NCBI GenBank assembly: GCA_947044405.1
Contig: CAMRHE010000329.1
Location: forward strand, 1,721,001-1,785,000
DNA length: 64,000 nucleotides
Reading direction: 5' to 3'
From: Leptodactylus fallax
Taxonomy: Eukaryota; Chordata; Amphibia; Anura; Leptodactylidae
Made by a program: the position numbers and the translations under genes
In this document: in pieces, positions 46,985-61,319 of the stretch
How the letters are laid out: each line of letters opens with the position of its first letter
Position numbering within the stretch: position 1 is the first letter of the stretch
The notes under the pieces: generated by a model
The model's database searches: none
What the model was told of the DNA's origin: nothing
What the model saw: only the letters and a program-made list of their open reading frames with translations

Positions 46985-49144
46985 ATTTTGTCCTATATAT
47001 TTCATTGCATCATTTTGGTAACAACAGCTAACATGTGTCACGGATGTAATGTGTGGAGCAGATTCCACATATATTGTAATTGGCACCTTGTTCCCCAACT
47101 TACAGCCTAAAGCTTTAATGCAAAAAAGATATGTTATATGTATTTTTCTACAATATTGGGTTGAGCATCTATTTTCCTAGGTAGTGTGAGTATGTGAACC
47201 TAGAGGGCGCTAGGGAGCGACCCAGGCCAGCCCTGAAAAGGCCCTCAGCCACACCTTTGGGTGGGGGCGTGTATCTCCAGAAGGCTGGAGAAACCTGCAG
47301 GAAGCAGGAGATGGTGGACTCAGCTGGACAGATAGACGGTCTGTGCCAGGAGGGCTGGGGTCCACAGGGGACTTTTGCTAGAGCTGAGCAGGAGTCAGAC
47401 TAGTTAGGGGCTCGAGGAGTTAGTTAGTGCCCTAACTGTGGCATAAGTTTTTTGTTGTTTTGTTATGTTGCAGTTAAGCTGAATAAAGCCACTCTTTATT
47501 TTACACTTGGACCGTCTGAACGCTATCTTTCCGGTGCCCAGTACCACGAACCACCGCTGTCCGGAACAGGAAAAGCCGCCATTTTGAGTCTAATTCCCCA
47601 AGTTGTCGCAGTAGGCAACTTTTCTGGCCTTTTTCCACATGTTCACATTCACTTGACTGGGGGCAGAGCTGTTCTACTCCGGCACTGCAGATATACCGGG
47701 AATGAAGATGCTTCAGCACCAGAGGCTGCCTAGACCAACTGATCTGTGCGGGATCCGGGTGTCGGACCCCACTGATCTGATACTGAGGACAAGTCACCAA
47801 TATCAGAAATGTTCCCAGTCCAGGAAACTGCTTTAGGCTAAGGCCCCATGTAGCAGGCTGCAGCAAACAAGCCTTATGGTAAAAACTGCGGCAGTAACGC
47901 ATTGTGCTGTTTCCATTATACCTATACGGAAACCGCCGACTTTTCCGTAGGTATAAATGACATTTATAATTGCGCTGCAATTTCCAAAACCACAATGGTT
48001 TTGGAAATCCCAGCGTTTCCACTGTATTTTTTTTTACAATGTGTGGATGGGATTGCAGCCTCATCTACAAACTTCTATCTACTCATACATGATAATGGGG
48101 GACTCAGGATCTCCATGGTCATTATTGGTGGGGGTTGCGATGTGTATGTTGGGTCTGACTGATGAGAGAATGGAGATAAGATGCAAAATCAGACATAGAT
48201 AAGAGCCGGGCTGTGTCCTCTATTATTAGAAAGTTCCGGGTACAGGATATTTCAGTCTATTGGAGGGAATATTAAACACTGCTGTACATACACTGATCAG
48301 CTATTACTTTAAAACCACCTGCCTAATATTGTGTAGGTCCACCTTGTGCCACTCGAACAGGTCAGATCCATCAAGGCATCAACTGCACAAGACCTCTGGA
48401 GCTGTCGTGTGGAATCTGGTACCAAGGTGATAGCGGCGGATCATTGAAAGGGGGATTGCTGTAAAGTGCTGCAGAGTATGTTGGCGCTACACACGTAAGA
48501 GAAAAATATTTTAGTCAAAACAAATAAATCCCTATCAATTGTATACTGGGGATGTGACCGTTGGGACCCCCACTGATTCCGAGAACAGGGGTCCTGTTTC
48601 TTCCCAATGAATAGAATTATGCCAATCTGTTCATCTCTTTGGGACTGCCAGAGATAATGGAATGCTGAACTCTACTTCCTATCAGCCTTCCCATAGAGAT
48701 GACTGGAGCAGTAGTGCAAATCCAGGACCCCTGTTCTGATGATGGCAGGGTCAGGATAGGTGATAAGTGTCAGAGCAGTGGGGGATGGCTGCTGGGATAG
48801 ATGATAAACTTAGGAAAAGGATGGACAGCACTCCAGATGATTTGAATTTGTGTATTTTATTGCAACCTATCAGACGCCACGTATAAGAAGACGCATTGTA
48901 ACCTCACAAAATCATAGAGCTCGATTACATAATCAACAAGCAACGTTTATGTCCGAGAACGCCCGTCATCAGCAATTTCTTTCTTTTTTCTTGATAACAA
49001 GTTTGGTGTGATAGAAACATATACTAACTTGGACATCCCTGTCCTTAAGGTGTGTTCATGGAACACTTGCTTTTATCCTTCCCCTGGGTTAGGTCCTAGG
49101 GTTAAAGAGGCACCACTAAATGCCTTGACTACCTATCCTCCCCC
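46985..49144. other. Unit 3 proximal flank
   Basis: Collinear with 7613-9264 of unit 1, plus the solo LTR at 47185-47610. No gene. The CACCTGCCTAATATTGTGTA repeat is at about 48317. Confidence 0.6.
47185..47610 (+). mobile_element. Solo LTR, 426 bp, TSD GTAG
   Basis: Starts TGTGAGTATG and ends TTGTCGCA, flanked by GTAG (47181-47184 and 47611-47614). Unit 1 has the single GTAG at its empty site (near 7801). An AATAAA lies at about 47482. A 4-bp duplication fits a class I (gamma-type) retroviral LTR. Sequence unrelated to the other LTRs here. Confidence 0.85.
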
Positions 49145-49612
49145 CTTCCTTTCCCTCGCCTTCCTCCTCTTTCTCCTCCCCTATTCTTTTTATTCTTCTT
49201 TTACAGGTATTGCCTTCCCGCAGAAGAATGGCCAGACTTCAGTTGTGCTCCTTGAACATCAGAGGCTTCAACATGCCGCAGAAGAGGACCCAGGTACTCT
49301 ACAACATTCACAAGCTAAGGGTTGACATCCTACTGCTACAGGAAACCTACTTTAAGATGGGCCACGTGCCCAGGAGAGTAAACAGATATTTCCCTTGCTG
49401 GCTCCACAGCTCCAACCCTGATAGTAAATCAAAGGGAGTTAGTGTTGGCTTACATAAACGCCTCCAAGCCATGGTCATTTCCCAGTGCTCTGATGCACAG
49501 GGTAGATACACCTATTTTTCACAAGTCCACAGCACTTACAGTAGATTAGACTACTTCCTTATCAATCACCAGTTGCTCGCATGGGACCCTCGTACTAACA
49601 TACACTACCGTT
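49145..49612 (+). mobile_element. L1-type LINE fragment, endonuclease part (unit 3)
   Basis: Paralogue of 9265-10030. The endonuclease start is at 49228 (MARLQLCSLNIRGFN...LLLQETYF). It lacks the equivalent of 9660-9946 and is interrupted by the Tc1 at 49613. It continues at 51195-51390 and 52294-52617. Confidence 0.75.
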
Positions 49613-51194
49613 CAAAAGTTTGGGGTCACCCAGACAATTTTGTGTTTTCCATGAAAACTCACACTTTTATTTATCAAATGAGTTGCAAAATGAATAGAAA
49701 ATATAGTCAAGACATTGACAAGGTTAGAAATAATGATTTTTATTTGAAATAATAATTTTCTCCTTCAAACTTTGCTTTTGTCAAAGAATGCTCCATTTGC
49801 AGCCATTCCAGCATTGCAGACCTTTGGCATTCCAGCTGTTAATTTGCTGAGGTAATCTGGAGAAATTTCCCGCCATGCTTCCAGAAGTCTCTCCCACAAG
49901 TTGGATTGGCTTGATGGGCACTTTTTGCGTACCATATGGTCAAGCTGCTCCCACAACAGCTCAATGGGGTTGAGATCTGGTGACTGCGCCGACCACTCCA
50001 TTACAGATAGAATACCAGCTGCCTGCTTCTTCCCTAAATAGTTCTTGTATAATTTGGAGGTGTGCTTTGGGTCATTGTCCTATTGTAGGCTGAAATTGGC
50101 TCCAATCAAGCGCTGTCCACAGGGTATGGCATGGCGTTGCAAAATGGAGTGATAGCCTTCCTTATTGAAAATCCCTTTTACTTTATACAAATCTCCCACT
50201 ATACCAGCACCAAAGCAACCCCAGACCATCACATTCCCTCCACCATGCTTGACAGATGGCGTCCGGCACTCTTCCAGCATCTTTTCAGTTGTTCTGTGTC
50301 TCACAAATGTTCTTCTGTGTGATCCAAACACCTCAAACTTCGACTCGTCTGTCCATAACACTTTTTTCCAATCTTCCTCTGTCCAATGTCTGTGTTCTTT
50401 TGCCCATATTAATCTTTTCCTTTTATAAGTCACTCAGATATGGCTTTTTCTTGGCCACTCTGCCCTGAAGGCCAGCATCCCTGAGTCGCCTCGTCACTGT
50501 AGGTGTTGACACTGGCGTTTTGCGGGTTCTATTTAATGAAGCTGCCAGTTGAGGACCTGTGAGGCGTCGATTTCTCAAATCTCTAATGTACTTGTCTTGT
50601 TGCTCAGTTGTGCAGCGGGGCCTCCCACTTCTCTTTCTACTCTGGTTAGAGCCTGTTTGTGTTGTCCTCTGAAGGGAGTAGTACACACAGTTGTAGGAAA
50701 TCTTCAGTTTCTTGGCAATTTCTCGCATAGAATAGCCTTCATTTCTAAGAACAAGAATAGACTGTTGAGTTTCACATGAAAGTTCTCTTTTTCTGGCCAT
50801 TTTGAGAGTTTAATCGAACCAACAAATGTAATGCTCCAGATTCTCAACTAGCTCAAAGGAAGGTCAGTTTTATAGCTTCTCTAACCAGCAAAACTATTTT
50901 CAGCTGTGCTAACATACTTGCACAAGGGTTTTCTAAACATCCATTAGCCTTCTTACACAGTTAGCAAACACAATGTACCATTAGAACACTGGGGTGGAGT
51001 GATGGAAATGGGCCTCTATACACCTATGTAGATATTGCATTAAAAACCAGACGTTTGCAGCTAGTCATTTACCACATTAACAATGTATAGAGTGTATTTC
51101 TGATTCATTTAATGTTATCTTAATTGAAAAAACTGCGCTTTTCTTTCAAAAATAAGGACATTTCTAAGTGACCCTAAACTTTTGAACAGTAGCA
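49613..51194 (-). mobile_element. Tc1-type transposon, 1582 bp, exact empty site in unit 1
   Basis: Ends CACTACCGTTCAAAAGTTTG and the inverse of TGCTACTGTTCAAAAGTTTA, with TA on both sides (49611-49612 and 51195-51196). Unit 1 reads CTAACATAGATCC without it (near 10040). A third Tc1 family in this window. Confidence 0.93.
49765..50800 (-). pseudogene. Tc1 transposase, frameshifted
   Basis: Three frames cover the gene. 50800-50423: helix-turn-helix (ILVLRNEGYSMREIAKKLKI) and KRSGRPRCTTEQQ. 50433-50080: WTDESKFEVFG (first D) and HGGGNVMVWGCFG. 50001-49765: [18 protein letters not shown] (catalytic E). The segment with the second D is lost or garbled near 50050-50090. Inactive. Confidence 0.85.
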
Positions 51195-51390
51195 TAGATC
51201 CTTCCGAGTGGTCTGACCAAGCTCCCATCCATCTTTCCTTGACAATTCCTGATCAGTCTAGAGGTGAGTGGGGTTGGACTCTTAACCTCAACCTTCAAAA
51301 CACGAAGCATGTACAGAAGCGATTTCACAAGCCATTACGGACTTTTATCACCATCAGGAACATGACAAGATCCCTCTCCCAGTACGATGG
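51195..51390 (+). mobile_element. L1-type LINE fragment between Tc1 and LTR
   Basis: Continuation of the LINE fragment, matching about 10040-10230 of unit 1. It ends at the LTR target site GATGG. Confidence 0.7.
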
Positions 51391-52293
51391 TGTGATGATT
51401 CTGCCTAAATATGGCCATAATTCAGAGATGTATTTTGGTCTCTGGGTAGCGTATTTCTCTCTAGTTCCATTTATTCATACTGTGTGCAGCTATGAGCCTA
51501 GGTGTATAATGGCAGTAGTGGCCGGGCTGGAACAATAGGGCTCCATTGAATTCATACACAGTCCTGGCTGATCAAACAAACATGCATTGTCCAGCTGCAC
51601 TGGTTGACCAGATATGGCTGATAACATTGTATCTGGTCATTTGGTCTCATCTACATACAAAAGATCTGGATTTGAGTGGATTATTCTATGAGACCAGCTG
51701 CCGCCGGTGATCTCATTCTGGGAGGTGGCATAAAGGGTATGAAAGATGAGGTAAGAGTCAGTGGGAGGAGATTATGCTATAGAGTTGATGCTATGGAGAT
51801 CATGCTTTGGAGTTGACACAGACAGACCATGAGGAGAGGCTGCTGTGATGAGATTCTGTTGAGACTACTGGACTAATGCTGAGATTCCTGTGAAAAGCAT
51901 GCAGGCTGGATTACTGTTTTAATGCCACATGCTAAACGGCCTCCACTGGTTATTCACACATGACAGAGCATGTGTGAGTGTTGGACTACAGAACCACATC
52001 AAGGACATGTGTGGTAAAGTAACTATTTCACCTTTATCCCTTTTATTTTATTTGTACTGTATCTTGTAACTAGTAACTGTTAATGCTTGCATATATCTGC
52101 ATATCTGTTCTGAACTGTATATGTTAGATGTTAATACCGACCCATTTAGGGGTTAATAAATATATAAAATTTAGAAAGCTTGTCTTGTACTTATCTGGTG
52201 AACCCGACATTCACTGGCGGTGAGTGTGGTTTTTATATGAAAGAGGTCTCAGGTGTGGCCACAGTGGTGTTGGCGCACTGAGGATCTTTCACA
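51391..52293 (+). mobile_element. Solo LTR, 903 bp, TSD GATGG
   Basis: TGTGATGATTCTGC...GGATCTTTCACA, flanked by GATGG (51386-51390 and 52294-52298). It is the same family as 2739-3586. The poly(A) signal AATAAA lies at about 52156. Unit 1 has a similar uninterrupted site (CAATGGGAAGCATTAAAG near 10232). Confidence 0.9.
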
Positions 52294-52617
52294 GATGGGA
52301 AGCATTAAAGAGTGTCAGCGGAGGTTTTTATTCAACAAGGCGACATCTTACTCACATACAAAGACCTGAATCCTCCCAAATACGTAACAGGGATTTACAA
52401 ACGCTGGTGGATGTACTAGAGACAGATGCAAAGAGAAAGGCTGTGTAGACAACATATGAAAAGTACGCAAATGCACTAAAAGGTTCAAAAAACGATACTG
52501 GGAAGTCCCTGTCCCATCCTGACACTATAGCTTAATCTTTCCGAGACTACTACCAAAATCTCTACAATCTTAGGGGCCCCCTATCAGATTTACAACTGCA
52601 AGAGATACAAAACAGTA
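52294..52617 (+). mobile_element. L1-type LINE fragment, last part (unit 3)
   Basis: Matches about 10232-10563 of unit 1 and runs up to the stop of gene 3. On the minus strand it would be the 3' UTR. A TTTATT at 52327-52332 gives AATAAA on the minus strand; unit 1 has TTCATT at that spot. Confidence 0.65.
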
Positions 52618-56733
<4,116 letters not shown>

Positions 56734-58340
56734 CCTTGATGGGACAATCAGGAATATTCTCTTATATAGAAGATACTGAGAGGATTCTATATTGTAGGTA
56801 CCTGAATACTGTGAAGATGAGACAATGTAAATAAAATACAATAACTGGAGATAACAATGTGATAATTTTGAGATATTTCGCTGTAGATGATGTTTGGTCT
56901 CTTTTTGTAGACCTTGGACATGAGGTGAATAGTTGGTCACAGGTTATATGATGTACATACTGGAATCACAGCAATGTAGAAAGGATATAAAGGGGTCGGC
57001 GGTGCTGGTTGGTGGGGATTTGACAAGTGTTTTTTGCTTTTTTAGCACTCATGTTCTGTGTGGCTTAGAACGAGTCTTTATAAAAACCAAGGTTATGGTG
57101 CAACATTTTGGACCAAAGTAAGGCAGCCAATAGTTGGGTATAAAGTTAAAGGGGTTTCTAGGATTTTTTTTTATGGCCTATCATTGGGATTTATTGGCTC
57201 CTTAGTGTACAGTGCTGGAAGCAGATGGTTCTATACCCCGTATAGTGGTCAGGCACCGTTACTGCAGCTCAGCTCCCATTGATATCAACCAGGGTTTTTT
57301 GGCCTTGGGTCATGTGATTGGAACCAGCACTCGACCCCCGAATCTCCTCTCCACCCTCCTCTCCTATCTTTACGTGACATCAGTCAGCCCCCCAGCACAG
57401 GTAACTAGGAGTGAACACAAGAGAGGAAGAGGTTGGAACCAGCTCAGAATCCCCTGGTTCATCTGAAATAGAAGTTGGGGAATTAAGTGATGAAAACTTC
57501 TCCAGAGAACCCCTTACCTAAAATAGGTAAATATGGGGCCCAAATATAAGAAACAGTACCCACCTATCAGTGATCCCTGCCCCTCCAGTTCTGACTTTGC
57601 CCGAGTCCTTGCTTTTTTCCACTTCCTGGTATCTCCTGACACACAGGAAATGCTTAGAGATATCCATTTAGCCAATCACTGGCCAATATGGTGGCCTCCT
57701 CAGCTAGTGGTTCCTATATGATGAGAGACAACAGGAAGTGGGGAGAGGCACGGACTTGGGGAGCTTTACTGCACAGAGGGAGAAGCAAGTAAAGATTTCT
57801 TATATCAGAGGCCCCATGTTGAAGTGTTTTCAGTATTTTTTTTTTTTTTTTTTTTATTTACCTGGAAAACCCCTTTAGTACTCGCTGACTGTAAACTATT
57901 AACCCCCTTGCTTGACATAAACCTCAGGAGTGACCACTAAATAAATATAGACCCCTGACAGCCCCCTAAAATAAGAAAAGCCACAGAACAAGAGCCCAAA
58001 CCACCAAATAAATGGAGAGCTCAGTCCAGATCCCATTAATAAAGACCTAAAACCTTTAACCCCTTTCATCCCCTCCGCCAACTCCAATTTTTAGGGTTCA
58101 CACGAAGGAATCAGTAGCAGATTCCGCTCCGAATCTACCTTCCATTGTTCTCAATGGGACGCAGAGATTGCAGCAGGTTGAGGAAAAAATAAGCGTCCTG
58201 CTCAATCATTTATCTGAGCCTAATCAGCAGAAGAAAGCCGCAACGGGATGCTCTGCATCGGCACTCCGTCACGGCAATCCCACAGCCGAATACGGTAACG
58301 GAAATTCTCTTCATTATCCGCCGTGTGAACCTAGCCTTAG
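56734..58340. other. Upstream flank of gene 3
   Basis: Collinear with 13661-15670 of unit 1 without the hAT MITE. It has the MITE-like repeat at 58092-58339. No gene. Confidence 0.55.
58092..58339. repeat. MITE-like repeat with TAGGGTTCACAC ends (unit 3)
   Basis: Paralogue of 15419-15666. The solo LTR at 58341 landed at its right edge. Confidence 0.5.
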
Positions 58341-58936
58341 TGTGATGATGAGAACCTCAATTTATGTATCTTTCTTGGACATGTATCATTCCTCATTCGT
58401 ATCAGTCACATATCTGTAGGAGTGTAAAGCTGTGTTTACATTGGTGGTCAATTCGCTCCAATGGTTTTATGTGCATATCATGGAGAGAGGGCCTGTCTGG
58501 CCCGTCAGTGTGATATCCCAGATGTCCAAAGGGGGGAGGGTGGGCTAATGACCTACAACTAACCCAGGCACCCATCTTTCCTTCTAACCAGCATAGATTC
58601 CTCTTTTCGTGAGGAAAGGGCTGGAAGCTGGAAGAGACACGGCTAAGACAGAGCTGTGTGCTCAGGTATCTTTCTATATTTATTTCCGTTTTTTTTTATG
58701 TGCCGTACCATCTCTCTTTTGCTTGTATGTTTATGCTTGATCATATTAATATTGTATATTTCTGTATATGCTATTAATCCATACCGACCCACTTGGGTTA
58801 TTAAACATATAAAATTTATATCGCTCGTTTCGTCCTATCCTATGACCCGGTCTACTCATGGTGTGTGAGTGGGAGGTTAAGAAAGAAGTTTGATCGCAGG
58901 CGTGCCAGGCGGCGGGGCGAGGCGATATTCTTCACA
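58341..58936 (+). mobile_element. Solo LTR, 596 bp, TSD CTTAG
   Basis: TGTGATGATGAGAACC...GATATTCTTCACA, flanked by CTTAG (58336-58340 and 58937-58941). Units 1 and 2 have the single CTTAGTGTCTG. It shares an ACCGACCCA...AACATATAAAATTTA segment with the LTRs at 2739 and 51391, so it is a shorter relative. It uses TTAAACATATAAA in place of a clear AATAAA. Confidence 0.88.
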
Positions 58937-58941
58937 CTTAG

Positions 58942-59066
58942 TGTCTGTTAATAGGCTCCGCTCTACTGATTCTGGTACAGTTGGAATTTTTTTTTCTAGC
59001 CCCCATCATTACCGAGTAATCGCTGCTGTTAGATTTGATGTCTAATATGCTAATTAGTCTCTATAC
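58942..59066. other. Last unit 3 sequence before the L1
   Basis: Matches 15672-15795 of unit 1. It ends near the sequence CTCTATACCAGGG, where the next insertion begins. Confidence 0.6.
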
Positions 59067-59158
59067 CAGGGATAGGCAACATTTTTTGTTCGGCGTGCCG
59101 ATTTTAATTAAAAAATCAAAGCTGAGGTACTTGGAGTGCCGGTCAATAATTGTAAATC
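59067..59158. mobile_element. MITE fragment with CAGGGATAGGCAAC end
   Basis: About 90 bases. The CAGGG start and AGGCAAC suggest a hAT-type MITE known in frogs and fish. It is cut by the L1, and the other end is not in the window. Confidence 0.4.
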
Positions 59159-59558
59159 TGGGGGCGTGGCCTGGACGCGCATGGAGTAGGTCGCGTGCAG
59201 GACCTTCTCCGCTCCACCGCTTGCAGCTGAGACCCGTGGACCCTTCAGAATTGCACTCATTGGCAAGCGCTTACCGAGGAGGGTGGCCCCAGGCACTCCA
59301 GCGCCTGTGGAGAGGTCTGGGAGAGACACCCTGGACGGCTTCCTCACTCAGCAGCCTTCTCTGCTGGGCCAGGCTGCTGCGGGGCGGCCATCTTGGATTC
59401 CCTCCGCTCTTCAGGCACAGGGGTCGCAGCGCAGCCTTTCTCCTCCCGCGCTCCCCCTGTCAGCCAGCGGAGCACCGCTCCAGCAGAGATCCCTGTCGGC
59501 GCCTGGGCAGCCCAGAGCTTCTCCAGCACGAGTGCTCCCACAGTCTCCTCACCCTGGG

Positions 59559-60761
59559 ATGTCCCAGCAACTACACTTTGCTTCACCAGCACTTCTGGCA
59601 GAGTGGCATGAGAGGACCCCGGATGTCTCCAGCTCTTCAAGGGGCTCTGAGGTCAGTGGCTCTGCTCCCTCCCACACCGCTGATGAGTTACAGCCTGTGG
59701 CCACAGAGCTGGTCTCTGTGGCCCCCCACCTATCTTCCCCCATCGCCCCTCCCCTCCATAGCTCAGGGGGGATGGCGCGGTGGAAGGTGCTGGCGTAGGG
59801 GCTCCTCCGCCCAACACTCCCAAGGATTATGGCTCCCCCCCTCCAGTCCTGTACCCCCAGAGCTGCCTCCCAGGTCCATCTTCAGCACCGCCACCTTTGG
59901 TGGACCTCCTTCCTCAGCTACCTACTAAACAAGACCTTAAAAGTATGGTTGCGGAAATCACAGCATCCTTCCGATCTGAAATTGCTACCCTCCGCACTGA
60001 TTTACACTCCATTGCTAACCGAATGGATACGCTGGAGAATGACCATGACACTACCAGGGACTATGTTGCCTCGCTGCATGATACTACCGCTAACCAGGGG
60101 TCAGCTATACGGGACATGCAACGTCACTTAGAGGATCTTGACAACAGGGGTCGGCGCAACAATATACGCGTCAAGGGACTCCCGGAAGCTGACCAATCTG
60201 AGGATCTGCCTGCTCTGCTGGAGGCTGTCTTCAACACTATACTGCAGGAGCCCCCCGTCCCACAAAATTAAGTTTGACAGGGCACATCGAGCCCTTCGAC
60301 CCAGAGGATCCTCCGCTGCACCCCGTGATGTCATCTGCTGCCTCCACGACTTCACCCTTAAAGAGGCTATAATGAGCAAGGTGCGCAAACTCAAAGACTT
60401 TGAATTTGAGGGAGCTCAACTACAATTTTATCAGGATCTTTCGCTAATCACCCTCCAGAAACGCCGCCATCTCCGACCCCTCCTCCAGATCCTTCAGGAA
60501 CACCAAATTCCTTACCGGTGGGGTTATCCGTTTGCTCTCATTGCACGTAGGGATGGTCGCTCCACTACGCTTCGCTCCTTCTCGGATTTACCTCTCTTCT
60601 GCGACCTGCTGGATGTCCCCTTGCCGGATTTAACAGACTGGGAGCTAATCCCTCCACCCCCTCCCCCACCACCGGTTTGGCATCGACTGGAGCCCAGACG
60701 ACGTCATGCACCCTCCGCGGCGGCGACCGCTCGGAGGCCCCGACTGGAGTCTGGTTCCTGA
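59559..60761 (+). pseudogene. L1-type ORF1, RNA-binding protein, frameshifted
   Basis: It starts at MSQQLHFASPALLAEW (59559). The same frame is open upstream to 59283, but that part is proline/serine-rich and may be 5' UTR. A frameshift lies near 59795. Then comes a coiled-coil segment (TASFRSEIATLRTDLHSIAN...TLENDHDTT), then DLDNRGRRNNIRVKGLPE, the start of the RRM. A second frameshift near 60265 leads into the C-terminal domain (DRAHRALRPRGSSAAPRDVI, then FYQDLSLITLQKRR), ending at 60761. About 400 residues, usual for this clade. ORF1 protein packs the element RNA. Confidence 0.82.
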
Positions 60762-61319
60762 GGAGGATGCTCCTCCTTGAGACGTTTTTTTTTTTCGGTA
60801 GTGCTTTGAAAACTGCAAGCCTTAGCGTTATGTTTGCTTCTCTTTTTCCTTTTCTAGGTCTACGGGTCTCAACTATTATGCTTATTATTGGATTGTTTTA
60901 GCGGAGTGGGGCGGGATGGGGTTCCGGTGACTCCCCTTACATCCTTCTTTTTACTGGTGGTTGGGGATCTGCCACCTCCCCTCCGACCTCTTGTCCACGC
61001 TCTCCCCCCTAAGGGGATACTTGGACTATGCGGCCATTGATCCTGGTTGGACCTCTGGCTGTCCTCACTGGTCCCCAGGCGAGTGACTTAGCCTCGCCCA
61101 CAAAGTATTGTTTAATTGTTATACTTCTTACTTTGTCATTTATGTTGTCTTTTGCCTCCCCCCCTTTTCCACCCTCCCTCCCTGATCTAGAGACCTTGCC
61201 TCGACTTTGGGTTCCTGTTTGTGGATCGCCCTTCTGCCTCTTCGAGGGAAACCTGCCAGCATCATGTGAGATGGGTGAGCTTATTGCAATCCGCCACTGT
61301 CCTCCAATCCTGAGTCCCA

